From the NCBI RefSeq assembly GCF_012641395.1, contig NZ_JABAIH010000005.1, positions 310,001 through 374,000 on the forward strand: a DNA stretch of 64,000 nucleotides. Reading direction: 5' to 3'. The translations under genes were made by a program, and so were the position numbers. The first letter of the stretch is position 1; every line of letters begins with the position of its first letter. The notes beneath the pieces were generated by a model that saw only the letters and a list, made by a program, of their open reading frames with translations, was not told the DNA's origin and ran no database searches. Below are positions 28,549 to 39,151 of the stretch, one piece after another. Source of the stretch: Rhizobium sp. P32RR-XVIII (GTDB lineage Bacteria; Pseudomonadota; Alphaproteobacteria; Rhizobiales; Rhizobiaceae).

Positions 28549-29373
28549 ATGACTTCGACAGTTGATGTGACGACGCTAGCCGATCTCCTGCGGCGGGCGG
28601 CGAAGGCCGAGATATTGCCGCGCTTCCGGCGGCTCGGAAGCGGCGATGTTCGCGTCAAGACCGAGGCGACCGATCTCGTCACGGAAGCCGACGAGCAGGC
28701 CGAGCGGATGATGAAGGCGGAGGCCGCGCGGCTCTGGCCGCAAGCGGTGTTCATCGGCGAGGAGTCGGTCGCGGCCGACCCGGCGCTGCTCGAAAAGCTG
28801 CAGGGAGCCGAGCTTGCGATCGTCGTCGATCCGGTCGATGGCACGTTCAATTTCGCCTCCGGGATTCCCGCCTTCGGGGTCATGGCGTCGGTGGTGTCGC
28901 GGGGCGAAACCGTTGCCGGCATCATCTATGACCCGATGGGTGACGATTGGGTGATGGCGGAAAAGGGCGGCGGTGCCTGGCTGCGGCGGCCGGAAGGCGA
29001 GGCGGAGCGGCTTTCCGTGGCGGCTCCGGTTCCGCTGGAACAAATGGTCGGCATGGCATCGGTCGGTTATCTGCAAAAGGAGCGGCGTGCGGAAATCCTA
29101 GCAAACCTCGCGAAGGTTCGCTTCCTTGCGAACTACCGCTGCGCAGCGCATGAATACCGGACATTTGCGTCGGGGCACGTGCACTACCTCATGTACAACA
29201 AGCTGATGCCCTGGGACCATCTGGCGGGCACGCTGATCTGCCAGGAGGCGGGCGCCTACGCGGCGCGCTTCGATGGAACGCCCTACCTGCCGCACCATGT
29301 CGACGGCGGATTGCTAGTCGCGGCGGACAGGGCGTCCTGGGAGCTGCTGCGGCGCGAGGTCTTCACCATCTAA
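28549..29373 (+). CDS. Inositol monophosphatase family protein
   Basis: Mg-dependent, Li-sensitive-type sugar phosphatase fold. The metal-binding motifs are complete: FIGEES, DPVDGTFNFASG and the C-terminal MPWDHLAGTLICQEAGA. Length 274. The family includes inositol-1-phosphatase, CysQ and histidinol-phosphatase; the motifs do not distinguish between them. AAGGAAATGCC precedes the ATG, and the gene probably forms a unit with ttcA. The stop codon is embedded in the following terminator hairpin. Confidence 0.9.
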   Translation: MTSTVDVTTLADLLRRAAKAEILPRFRRLGSGDVRVKTEATDLVTEADEQAERMMKAEAARLWPQAVFIGEESVAADPALLEKLQGAELAIVVDPVDGTFNFASGIPAFGVMASVVSRGETVAGIIYDPMGDDWVMAEKGGGAWLRRPEGEAERLSVAAPVPLEQMVGMASVGYLQKERRAEILANLAKVRFLANYRCAAHEYRTFASGHVHYLMYNKLMPWDHLAGTLICQEAGAYAARFDGTPYLPHHVDGGLLVAADRASWELLRREVFTI

Positions 29374-29409
29374 AAGAAAGCCCGCCAGATCGGCGGGCTT
29401 TCTTTTAGA
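29369..29409. terminator. Long bidirectional terminator
   Basis: Perfect 18-base-pair stem (29369-29386 with 29392-29409) and a 5-base loop AGATC; the core is AAAGCCCGCC / GGCGGGCTTT with A and T runs outside. It contains the stop codon of the upstream gene and lies against the stop of the convergent efflux gene. Confidence 0.92.
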
Positions 29410-30685
29410 AGTGTGCGGCGCCCGGCTCGAGCTGCGGGCTGTCGCCGGGGTGGGTGAAGAGCTTGCCCTTCTCAGCCCATAGCGTCGCCACGATGCTGAT
29501 CGCACCGAAGACAGCGAAGCCGCCGAAAAGCGGCTGAACGGTCCCGTTGAAAAGCTGGCCAACGGTGCCGCCGAGCAACGCTCCGACGGTCGTCGAGACG
29601 AAGCCGGTGATGGCGGTTGCCGTGCCCGCAAGGTTGCCCATCGGCTCCAGGCTGATCGCCGTGAAGTTGGTCGCGATGACCGCAAACATCATCAGCAGGA
29701 CCGAGAACAGAGCGTAGTCTAGCGCGAAATTGACGCTGGTATCGAGCGCCATGACATAGCCGAAAGCCGAAACGATCGTGAAGAGAACCATCGCGGTGTG
29801 CGAGATGCGGCGCATGCCGAAGACGCGGACAAAGAAGCCGTTGGCGAAGTTAGCGACCGCAATGCCGCCCGCCGTTGCCGCGAACGCGATCGGCAACCAG
29901 TCGCCGAGGCCATAGACCTCGCCGAAGACCTGCTGGACAGAGATCACATAGGCACTGATGACGCCCGTGAACATCGTCAGGCCGATCATGTAGCCGCAGG
30001 TGACGCGGTTGGTGAGGACGGTTCTGAAACCGTCGACGACCGAGCCGATGGAGAGCGGCATGCGCTCGTCCTCAGGCAGCGACTCCTTGAGACGCAGCAG
30101 CGCCCAGACGAAGAGGATCGAGCCGACGATGCCGAGCAGAATGAAGATCCAGTGCCAGTCGGCGTAGGTGATGATCAACTGGCCAACGGAGGGCGCGACG
30201 ATCGGTACGATCATGAAAACGATCATCACAAAGGACATGACGCGCGCCATTTCGCGGCCACCGAAGCAATCGCGCACGATCGACATCGTGGTGATGCGGA
30301 CCGCTGCGCCGCCGATGCCCTGGATGAAGCGCATGACGAGCAGCATGTGGAAGCTGCTGGTCCAGGCAGCGGCGAACATGGCGACGACATAGACGGCCAT
30401 GCCGCCAAGCAGGATCTTGCGGCGGCCGAAAGTATCGGAGAGCGTGCCGAAGGCGATCTGCGAGATGCCGAAGCCGAAGAAGAAGACGCCGATGACCAGC
30501 TGCGCGTCATTGGTGCTCATCACGCCCAGCGAATGGCCGATGGCAGGCAGCGCCGGCAGCATGCTGTCGATCGCCATGGCGATGCTGGCAGTCATGATGG
30601 CGATCGTGATCACAAATTCCGCAAAGCCCATGCCGATCCTGCTGGAGCCCTGATTTTCAATATGCGGCTTATGCTGCGGCGTCAT
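29405..30685 (-). CDS. Bcr/CflA-type MFS multidrug efflux transporter
   Basis: 426 residues with 12 predicted membrane segments. Drug:H+ antiporter-1 signatures are visible: SMLPALPAIGHSLG (motif D1-like, after the first helix), GTLSDTFGRRKILLGG (motif A, GxxSDxxGRR) and RFIQGIGGAAVRI (motif B), with APSVGQLI in the fifth helix (motif C type). The Bcr/CflA subfamily exports bicyclomycin, chloramphenicol and similar compounds; the substrate here is not known. It lies 33 bases downstream of a paralogue on the same strand. Start ATG at 30685. Confidence 0.88.
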   Translation of the reverse strand: MTPQHKPHIENQGSSRIGMGFAEFVITIAIMTASIAMAIDSMLPALPAIGHSLGVMSTNDAQLVIGVFFFGFGISQIAFGTLSDTFGRRKILLGGMAVYVVAMFAAAWTSSFHMLLVMRFIQGIGGAAVRITTMSIVRDCFGGREMARVMSFVMIVFMIVPIVAPSVGQLIITYADWHWIFILLGIVGSILFVWALLRLKESLPEDERMPLSIGSVVDGFRTVLTNRVTCGYMIGLTMFTGVISAYVISVQQVFGEVYGLGDWLPIAFAATAGGIAVANFANGFFVRVFGMRRISHTAMVLFTIVSAFGYVMALDTSVNFALDYALFSVLLMMFAVIATNFTAISLEPMGNLAGTATAITGFVSTTVGALLGGTVGQLFNGTVQPLFGGFAVFGAISIVATLWAEKGKLFTHPGDSPQLEPGAAHF

Positions 30686-30718
30686 TTCTGAAATCCTGTC
30701 ATTGTAAAAATGGCCCGC

Positions 30719-31966
30719 TCAGGCAGGCGAGTTTTGCGGCTGAAACAGAAGACCTTTTTCCGCGATGAGGACGAATACGAGCCCGATAATCGACACGGTG
30801 AAATAGCCGGCAACCATCGGCAGCGCAGTGCCGTCGTAGGCCTGGCCGATACCTGCTCCGATGATTGCCCCACCGACCGTGCTCATGAAACCGAGAACGG
30901 AGGAGGCGGTGCCTGCCACATGACCCAGCGGTTCCATTGCTAGCGAGTTGAAGTTCGAGCCGATCCAGCCGAAATGGAACATCGCAAGGCCGAAGAAGGT
31001 GATGAAGAGGAAGAAGGGCATCGGTTCAGAGCTCGACACCTGCACGATCATCCAGATGGTGTTGACGGTGAGGAAGCCGAGCAACGATGCATGCGACAGG
31101 CGCCGCATGCCGAATTTGCCGACGAAGCGCGAGTTCAGGAAGGACGATATCGACATGAAGGCTGCAACACCGGCGAAGGCGAAGGGAAAATAGACGCCAA
31201 GATCGTAGATGCCGACGTAGATCTGCTGGGCGGAATTGATGAAGCCGAACAGCGAGCCGAAAATGAAGGTGGTGGCGAGCGTGTAGCAGAGCGCGATGCG
31301 GTTCGTCAGGACAAGCTTGAAGCCGCCAAGCACGGAGCGGGCGGTAAAGGGCCGGACGTTGCGCGGATCGAGTGTTTCCGGCAGGCGTAGATAGGCCCAG
31401 ACGCCGATCATGGCCGCCAACGCGGCGATGAACACGAAGATCATGTGCCAGCTAGCAAAGAGCATGATGACCTGGCCGCTACCCGGCGCGATGACCGGGA
31501 CGATCATGAAAACCATCATGATCAGCGACATGACCTCTGCCATCTGCCGGCCGCCGTAGATGTCGCGGACGATCGAAATCGTGATGACGCGCGTTGCGGC
31601 CGACCCGATGCCCTGGATGAGGCGCAACGCGAGCAAGCCGGCGAAAGACGGAATGAAAGCGATTCCAATCGCCGATGCGATATAGATCACCAAACCGATG
31701 AGAAGCGGCAGGCGGCGGCCGAAACGGTCGGAAAGCGGCCCGAAAAGAAGCTGGGCGCCGCCGAAACCGAGGAGATAGGCAGAGACGACGAATTGACGAT
31801 GGTTTTCGCTCTCGACGCCCAGATTGGCGCCGATTTGCTGCAGAGCCGGCAGCATGATGTCGATCGCCAGCGAATTGGTCGCCATCAGGAAGGCCGCAAG
31901 CGCGATAAATTCACGCTTGCCCATGGGCTTCTGGCCCGCGGACACGGCTTGTGATGAATGTGTCAC
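30719..31966 (-). CDS. Bcr/CflA-type MFS multidrug efflux transporter (paralogue)
   Basis: 415 residues with the same layout as the downstream gene: IMLPALQQIGANLGVES, GPLSDRFGRRLPLLIG (motif A), RLIQGIGSAATRVITISIVRDIYGGRQMAEVMSLIMMVFMIVPVIAPG. The two proteins are clearly similar over their whole length (compare SIVRDxxGGRxMAxVMS), so they look like a tandem duplication that has diverged. The start is GTG, with GGAAT before it. First gene of a two-gene efflux unit; no adjacent regulator is seen. Confidence 0.87.
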   Translation of the reverse strand: MTHSSQAVSAGQKPMGKREFIALAAFLMATNSLAIDIMLPALQQIGANLGVESENHRQFVVSAYLLGFGGAQLLFGPLSDRFGRRLPLLIGLVIYIASAIGIAFIPSFAGLLALRLIQGIGSAATRVITISIVRDIYGGRQMAEVMSLIMMVFMIVPVIAPGSGQVIMLFASWHMIFVFIAALAAMIGVWAYLRLPETLDPRNVRPFTARSVLGGFKLVLTNRIALCYTLATTFIFGSLFGFINSAQQIYVGIYDLGVYFPFAFAGVAAFMSISSFLNSRFVGKFGMRRLSHASLLGFLTVNTIWMIVQVSSSEPMPFFLFITFFGLAMFHFGWIGSNFNSLAMEPLGHVAGTASSVLGFMSTVGGAIIGAGIGQAYDGTALPMVAGYFTVSIIGLVFVLIAEKGLLFQPQNSPA

Positions 31967-32064
31967 AATGCAATTCCCATAAACAGGTCAAGGCGCTGTT
32001 CAGCACAGCGCCTCGGACTCAAATTAGAACAAATATGGAAACCGGGCGGACGCCCGGTGACCTG

Positions 32065-32400
32065 TCAGGCGGCGCCGCGAAGCGCGACGCCTTTTTCCTG
32101 GAAGTGCTGCTGCAATTCACCGGCCTGGAACATTTCCCGCACGATGTCGCAGCCGCCGATGAACTCGCCCTTCACATAAAGCTGCGGGATCGTCGGCCAA
32201 TTCGAATAATCCTTGATGCCCTGGCGGATTTCCGAATCGGCGAGCACATTGACGCCCTTATAATCGACGCCGAGATAGTCGAGAATCTGGACGAGCTGGC
32301 CGGAGAAACCGCACTGCGGAAACTGCGGCGTGCCCTTCATGAAAAGGACGACGTCGTTCGTCTTGACTTCGTTGTCGATGAATTCGTTGATACCGCTCAT
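32065..32400 (-). CDS. grxD: Monothiol CGFS glutaredoxin
   Basis: Binds and transfers [2Fe-2S] clusters, usually with BolA as partner. The single active Cys30 is in the QCGFSGQLV motif, with KG upstream ([11 protein letters not shown]) and [20 protein letters not shown], which hold the glutathione. 111 residues, single domain. I chose the ATG at 32400 ([12 protein letters not shown]), preceded by AGGATTAGG; the frame opens six codons earlier at a TTG in that ribosome site. A bolA gene lies about 1.7 kb upstream on the same strand. Confidence 0.94.
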   Translation of the reverse strand: MSGINEFIDNEVKTNDVVLFMKGTPQFPQCGFSGQLVQILDYLGVDYKGVNVLADSEIRQGIKDYSNWPTIPQLYVKGEFIGGCDIVREMFQAGELQQHFQEKGVALRGAA

Positions 32401-32547
32401 GAGACCTAATCCTTTCAACAGGCGAGTTAAAGGCCCGCCGTTTCAATCGCTAGCCTTAAATAGCATGCGCTGGCTCAAATTCCACCCGCCCCGACCAAAA
32501 AAGAACGTGTCTTTTCCGGGACTGCCGCGGCGATAGGAGCTGGAAAA

Positions 32548-32772
32548 CTAGCGGCTGCGCTGCCTGCTGCGGCCGGCGGCGGTGCGCCGCTTGCTGACCT
32601 GCTTTCTGGCGGGCTTTGCGGTTGCGGCCTTGCGCGCGAAGCGGCCGGTCGTGGGTGAGCGCGTTTGACGCTTCTTCCGCTTCGTTGCGGTGCGGCCTGT
32701 CGTTTTCTTGAGGATCTCCTTGAGCACGCTTTCCACCACGCCACTCACCAGTTCCTTTACGATATCGGCCAT
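32548..32772 (-). CDS. Small, very basic hypothetical protein
   Basis: 74 residues. The first 25 form an amphipathic helix (MADIVKELVSGVVESVLKEI), and the rest is extremely rich in Lys, Arg, Thr and Ser (KRKKRQTRSPTTGRF, followed by more Arg/Lys). The composition recalls histone H1-like tails and suggests nucleic acid binding, but no family is recognised. The ribosome site AGGAGGG lies six bases before the ATG, one of the best in the window, which supports real expression. It sits upstream of grxD and opposite the membrane hydrolase gene. Confidence 0.7.
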   Translation of the reverse strand: MADIVKELVSGVVESVLKEILKKTTGRTATKRKKRQTRSPTTGRFARKAATAKPARKQVSKRRTAAGRSRQRSR

Positions 32773-32927
32773 GAACCCTCCTGCACCAAAAGCGTTGCCT
32801 GGCTATTGAATTCCTGATGCTTTCCGTTAGCAAGCGGCCTTCAGCGCTTCGGAGCTTTTTCCTCCGTATTTCAGATGCATGCGCGATTGCGAATTGGTAA
32901 GGCCCGAGCCTGCCGGAAAGATATTTT

Positions 32928-34079
32928 GTGGAATTGATCAAGAAGAGGGTGGTGCTTCACTTCCCCGGTTTCGAGCCTTTGGATGGCAACGCCCATCGGA
33001 TGCGTTACGAACGAACGGCGAGCCAGAGCGGAAAAGTCTGGGGCTTCGGGGCAAAGGTCAGCGAATTGAATGCGTTCCACGGGTTCAGCAGCTTCGATGT
33101 GGATGCCGCCTCCCACCTGTGGCAGACGGTGAGCAAGGTTCATGTTTTCGATCATGACGTGCTGGTGCAGCACCTTCGGGCGAAGTCGACGGCCAAGCGC
33201 ATGCTCGACGGCTTTGTCGCCTGCGGACGCATCGTTGCGGACGGCGGATTGGCCGGGTATTTCCGTCATGCGTGGCGCTTCGGTCTTTTCTTCATCTTTC
33301 CGTTTCTGCTGATGCTGCTCGGTCTGCTTCTGGCTGTGACGATTGCGCTCGCGCCGGCGGGCTTCGGCCTCCCGGCCTGGCATCTTGCATGGAGCCTGCC
33401 GGGGGCTGCGGCCTTCTTCGTCTATCTCTTCCTGCCGTTCGCAGAGCGCTTCTACACGCTGCATCTGTTCTCGGATTGGGAAATGGCGGTTGCGCTCGCC
33501 CGGATGGATCGCCCCGAATTCAACGAATGGCTCGAGCGTTGTGCGGCAGCCGTGCGAGAGGCGCTGCGCGAGGAAGCCGACGAATATGTAATCTCGTCGC
33601 ACAGCATGGGTTCGAGCGCGGCCGCGCACGTGATCGGAGCGCTGCTCGAAAAGGAGCCGGCGATCTTCGAGGGCAAGAAGGTCGTGTTTGCTTCACTCGG
33701 TTCGGCAGTGCTGCAATGCGCGCTGCTTTCGTCGGCAAAGACCTTGCGAGCGCGCGTCGGGCTGATCGCGCGTTGCCGATCCGTCTTCTGGCTCGACGTG
33801 CAATGCCTGACGGACGCCATTCACTTTTACAAGGTACCGGTTGTTGCGGCGGCGGGACATCCGGACGCGCCGCAGGCGACGATGCAGTTCATCCGCGTCA
33901 AGCAGATGCTGACGTCCGATCATTACAGGAAGATCAAGAGGGATTTTCTTCGGGTGCACCGGCAGTATGTGCTGGGACCGGATCTGAAGGCAGCCTTCGA
34001 CTTCACGCTGCTGACAGCCGGGCCTGTACCCGCCGCTCGTTTCGCCGACGGCGGACTGCAGAAAATGCCCGGCTCGTGA
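32928..34079 (+). CDS. Membrane-anchored protein with alpha/beta-hydrolase features
   Basis: 383 residues, family not named. The N-terminus VVLHFPGFEPLDG looks like the first core strand and oxyanion loop of an alpha/beta hydrolase. A hydrophobic hairpin follows at about residues 120-145 (LFFIFPFLLMLLGLLLAVTIAL) and 155-178. Then comes YVISSHSMGSSAAAHVIGALL, which has the layout of a nucleophile elbow with SHSMG in place of GxSxG, and VVFASLGSAVLQC. Candidate acid and His residues lie later in the protein but I cannot assign them. The start is GTG with GGAAAG upstream. It is the only plus-strand gene in a minus-strand cluster, between bolA and grxD. Confidence 0.72.
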   Translation: MELIKKRVVLHFPGFEPLDGNAHRMRYERTASQSGKVWGFGAKVSELNAFHGFSSFDVDAASHLWQTVSKVHVFDHDVLVQHLRAKSTAKRMLDGFVACGRIVADGGLAGYFRHAWRFGLFFIFPFLLMLLGLLLAVTIALAPAGFGLPAWHLAWSLPGAAAFFVYLFLPFAERFYTLHLFSDWEMAVALARMDRPEFNEWLERCAAAVREALREEADEYVISSHSMGSSAAAHVIGALLEKEPAIFEGKKVVFASLGSAVLQCALLSSAKTLRARVGLIARCRSVFWLDVQCLTDAIHFYKVPVVAAAGHPDAPQATMQFIRVKQMLTSDHYRKIKRDFLRVHRQYVLGPDLKAAFDFTLLTAGPVPAARFADGGLQKMPGS

Positions 34080-34098
34080 CCGGGCTATTCTCGAAGCA

Positions 34099-34332
34099 TC
34101 AATCGGGGGCCGATGTCTGCAGCGCCAGCGCATGCAGGATGCCACCCATGTTTCCCTTCAGCGCCTCGTACACCATCTGGTGCTGCTGTACGCGGCTCTT
34201 GCCCCGGAAGGCTTCGGCCACGACTTCGGCGGCATAGTGGTCACCGTCGCCAGCGAGGTCGCGGATCGTCACTTTGGCACCGGGGATCCCGGCCTTGATC
34301 ATGTCTTCGATATCGCCGGGCTTCATTGGCAT
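34099..34332 (-). CDS. bolA: BolA-family iron-sulfur trafficking protein
   Basis: 77 residues of the BolA fold: MKPGDIEDMIKAGIPGAKVTIRDLAGDGDHYAAEVVAEAF followed by SRVQQHQMVYEALKGNMGGILHALALQT. It has the conserved region with the invariant His (VQQHQMVY), which takes part in cluster binding with a CGFS glutaredoxin; one (grxD) is encoded nearby. The ATG at 34332 has AGGAG nine bases upstream; a second ATG two codons later is also possible. It lies 20 bases downstream of purL. A hairpin GCCCGG/CCGGGC at 34067-34085 may end the unit. Confidence 0.93.
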   Translation of the reverse strand: MPMKPGDIEDMIKAGIPGAKVTIRDLAGDGDHYAAEVVAEAFRGKSRVQQHQMVYEALKGNMGGILHALALQTSAPD

Positions 34333-34352
34333 GATCGTTTACTCCTTGCGCA

Positions 34353-36671
<2,319 letters not shown>

Positions 36672-36713
36672 TCAACAAACAGCGGGCGGCAGGCCTTTTA
36701 ATGCTGCAAGTGC

Positions 36714-37295
36714 CTAGAATTTGTACCCGAGTTGGACGCCCGCGCGGGTCATGCCCTCATTGGGGCCGTCGCAAAGATTTGCATTCGAGGAATGGGCAAC
36801 CTGCGCCATGACATTCCAGTGGTTGTCGAAACGGTAGCCCGCGCCGATATACTCGTGGAACAACACGCGGCAGCCGAGCGCGGGGCCATCGTCGTTCTTG
36901 TCGAGTTCGCCAGTGTGAATGACGCCGCCGAAACCGGCCTCGGCAAAAAGCTTATCGGTAAAGTTGGCAGTCCAGGAAAAGCCGGTGAAGAACTGGGTCG
37001 CTTCACCCTCCGTTCCAATCGACGTACCGAGATGGATACGCGGGCGCACAAGCGTCTGGGTCCAGGTCGTGGCGGAATCGGCACCAAACGGATCGAAAAA
37101 GACGGTAACTTCCGGAAAGATGCCGTCTTCCCGCTCGTGGCCGCCCTGGATCGAGGTCGAGGCGCCAAAGCGCAACTCATCGAAGATCTGGTCCTGCGCA
37201 TAGGCGGATGCCGAGACCTCGGTGATGTCGGCCAGCAGCGCCAACAAGACGATAGCCATGGTACGCAATACCCAGTCGCGATCAAGTATCGCCAT
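36714..37295 (-). CDS. PagL-like outer-membrane acyloxyacyl hydrolase
   Basis: 193 residues, or 181 from an internal ATG at 37259. After a signal peptide (LLALLADITEVSASAYAQ) the protein has alternating strands of a small beta barrel, and it ends in Phe (VQLGYKF), the usual outer-membrane C-terminus. The segment QVAHSSNANLCDGPNEGM resembles the PagL active site (H-x-S-N...PN-x-G), whose His/Ser remove the 3-O acyl chain of lipid A. The catalytic Glu cannot be placed with certainty. Lipid A or a related substrate is therefore an inference. Monocistronic. Confidence 0.72.
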   Translation of the reverse strand: MAILDRDWVLRTMAIVLLALLADITEVSASAYAQDQIFDELRFGASTSIQGGHEREDGIFPEVTVFFDPFGADSATTWTQTLVRPRIHLGTSIGTEGEATQFFTGFSWTANFTDKLFAEAGFGGVIHTGELDKNDDGPALGCRVLFHEYIGAGYRFDNHWNVMAQVAHSSNANLCDGPNEGMTRAGVQLGYKF

Positions 37296-37401
37296 CCGCC
37301 GCTCTCCTCACTCCGCACAATGAGGAAGTGTTAGCATGAGTCGAAGCGCGATCCAGTGTGCGGTCGACGTTTTGTCTTCGTGACTCCAATTTGCCGCAGC
37401 A

Positions 37402-38820
37402 TCAGATTTCGCCGATATACGCCGAACCGCCGCCCTCAAGAAGGCTCCGCAAAATGATCAGGCCGTTTTTAAGTTCATCCTTGCTCTTCGATGAGGAGAA
37501 GCCGATGCGCACGCGGTGATAGACCCTGTCCGCGCGGGCGACCTTGAACTCATCCTCGTCATCGACAAGCACGCCGTCGCGGAAGGCTGCGTTCTTGAAG
37601 GTACCGGACATCCAGGGGTCCGGAAGCTTCAGCCAGAGGAAGGGAACATGCGGATGCGATTCGAAATCGAAGCCATCCAGCGATTCACGAGCTAGCCGCT
37701 CGCGTGCGGCAAGCTCCGTGACGCTTGCCTTGCGCATGGCGTGCGCGCTGCCGCTTTCCACGAGACGCGCGCAAGTCTCCGCCAGAATGAACGACAAGCC
37801 CCCTGTGATCATCTTATGCGTGACCTTGATGCGTTGGGCGAAATGCGGGGGGCAGGCGACCCATCCGCCGCGGACGCCGGCAGCGACCGATTTCGAAAGC
37901 CCGTTGACGAGGAAGGTACGATCCGGCGCAAGCGAGGTAAGCAATGGTGTTTCGTCGCCGGTCATGCCGCCGTAGAGGTCGTCTTCGATGAGCCAGACGC
38001 CATGCTTGCGGGCCGTTGCCGCAATCGCCGCGCGGCGCTCGTACGGCATGGTCGCCAGCGTCGGATTGTGCGCCGTCGGCATCAGGAAGGCGAGTTTCGG
38101 ATGCTGCTGGACACACAGGCGCTCGAAATCATCGGGAAGGACGCCGTTCTCATCCGAATCGACGGTGATCGTTCGCCGCCCCAGCAGGCGGGCGCTGCGG
38201 CTTACCTGCGTGTAACTCAGGTTTTCAAAGACGATCTTGTCACCGGGCGAGGACACCGCGGAAATGATGGAGATGGCTGCCGCGTGCGCGCCGAGCGTCG
38301 GAACGATATTCTCCGTCTGAGGCGTCCAGCCGTTTCGTGCCAGCCATTGCCGACCGGCCTGGAACCAGTTGCGCGGGAACTTGCGAGAGTAGGACGAGAT
38401 TTCGGAAATGTTCTGCTCGCCGATCTCCGCCAGGATCTGACCGATGATCCTGCCTTGGCCGAGATCGGGTGCTGCGGTGGTGTCGAACCGGATCTTGTCC
38501 GCCGGCGCGTCGAGGACGCGTGTGCCGCCAAGCGAAATCGTCAACGGATCGGCCTGCTCGCTCGGCGGCGTCTGCGCCCGATCAAGCACATAGGTCCCGC
38601 GGCCGACTTCGCCCGCCACGAGGCCACGTTCATGAACGAGGGCATAGGCCCGGCCGACGGTGCCAATCGTCACGCCGATGTCATAGGCGAGGTTCCGCTG
38701 CGGCGGCAATTTGCTGCCTGCGGCGAGGGTGCCCGCGGCAATGGCGGATTCGATGCTATCCGCCAGACGCATATAAACCGGGCCGGAGCCGCGTGATAGA
38801 TCAGGGAGCCAATTTGTCAT
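37402..38820 (-). CDS. MocR-type PLP-dependent transcription regulator
   Basis: 472 residues. N-terminal GntR winged helix (VYMRLADSIESAIAAGTLAAGSKLPPQRNLAYDIGVTIGTVGRAYALVHERGLV) joined to a class I aminotransferase-like domain. The PLP lysine lies in FLVNGLSKSVAAGVRGGW, and the Asp/Tyr pair in WLIEDDLYGGM. Such regulators sense amino acids or vitamins through PLP. I chose the ATG at 38820 (MTNWLPDLSRGSGPVY); the frame extends 17 codons upstream through a palindrome that is probably its operator. The target is unknown; the divergent gene is a DUF1127 protein. Confidence 0.88.
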   Translation of the reverse strand: MTNWLPDLSRGSGPVYMRLADSIESAIAAGTLAAGSKLPPQRNLAYDIGVTIGTVGRAYALVHERGLVAGEVGRGTYVLDRAQTPPSEQADPLTISLGGTRVLDAPADKIRFDTTAAPDLGQGRIIGQILAEIGEQNISEISSYSRKFPRNWFQAGRQWLARNGWTPQTENIVPTLGAHAAAISIISAVSSPGDKIVFENLSYTQVSRSARLLGRRTITVDSDENGVLPDDFERLCVQQHPKLAFLMPTAHNPTLATMPYERRAAIAATARKHGVWLIEDDLYGGMTGDETPLLTSLAPDRTFLVNGLSKSVAAGVRGGWVACPPHFAQRIKVTHKMITGGLSFILAETCARLVESGSAHAMRKASVTELAARERLARESLDGFDFESHPHVPFLWLKLPDPWMSGTFKNAAFRDGVLVDDEDEFKVARADRVYHRVRIGFSSSKSKDELKNGLIILRSLLEGGGSAYIGEI

Positions 38821-38845
38821 GGTAACAATTCGATAGATTGTCACC
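38821..38845. promoter_or_regulatory. Palindrome abutting the MocR-type gene start
   Basis: Arms GGTAACAAT (38821-38829) and ATTGTCACC (38837-38845) match at 8 of 9 positions around a 7-base spacer. It touches the regulator's start codon and faces the divergent DUF1127 gene. Likely operator for autoregulation. Confidence 0.5.
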
Positions 38846-38902
38846 CTTCGGCTGTCAAGGATATGAATCAATCATCAGCAACGGCACGGATTTTAGACGG
38901 CG

Positions 38903-39151
38903 ATGTCCATCTTACCGAAGATCGACCAGAGCATTGTAACGATTGTGCCTGTGAACAAGCGGGACAAGTTGGAAGGCATCATCCGGCAGCGGACGCTGTT
39001 GGCGAGAATCCTAGAAAGGCTGTCTTCCTGGAGCGAGAAACGCCAAGGGCGCAGGGTCCTGCGGGAGATGTCGGATTGGCAATTACGCGATATCGGCCTT
39101 GAGCCCGCCGATGCAGCCAAGGAAGTCAGCAAGTCGTTCTTTTGGGATTGA
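38903..39151 (+). CDS. DUF1127 domain protein
   Basis: 82 residues. The C-terminal half carries the DUF1127 signature GRRVLREMSDWQLRDIGLEPAD (pattern R...L..M.D..L.DIG). Small DUF1127 proteins in rhizobia and Agrobacterium affect stress, phosphate and RNA-related phenotypes, sometimes as Arg-rich RNA binders; this one has a 45-residue N-terminal extension that I do not recognise. A GTG at 38945 is a possible later start. It diverges from the MocR-type gene and ends base to base with the convergent lipoprotein gene. Confidence 0.8.
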   Translation: MSILPKIDQSIVTIVPVNKRDKLEGIIRQRTLLARILERLSSWSEKRQGRRVLREMSDWQLRDIGLEPADAAKEVSKSFFWD

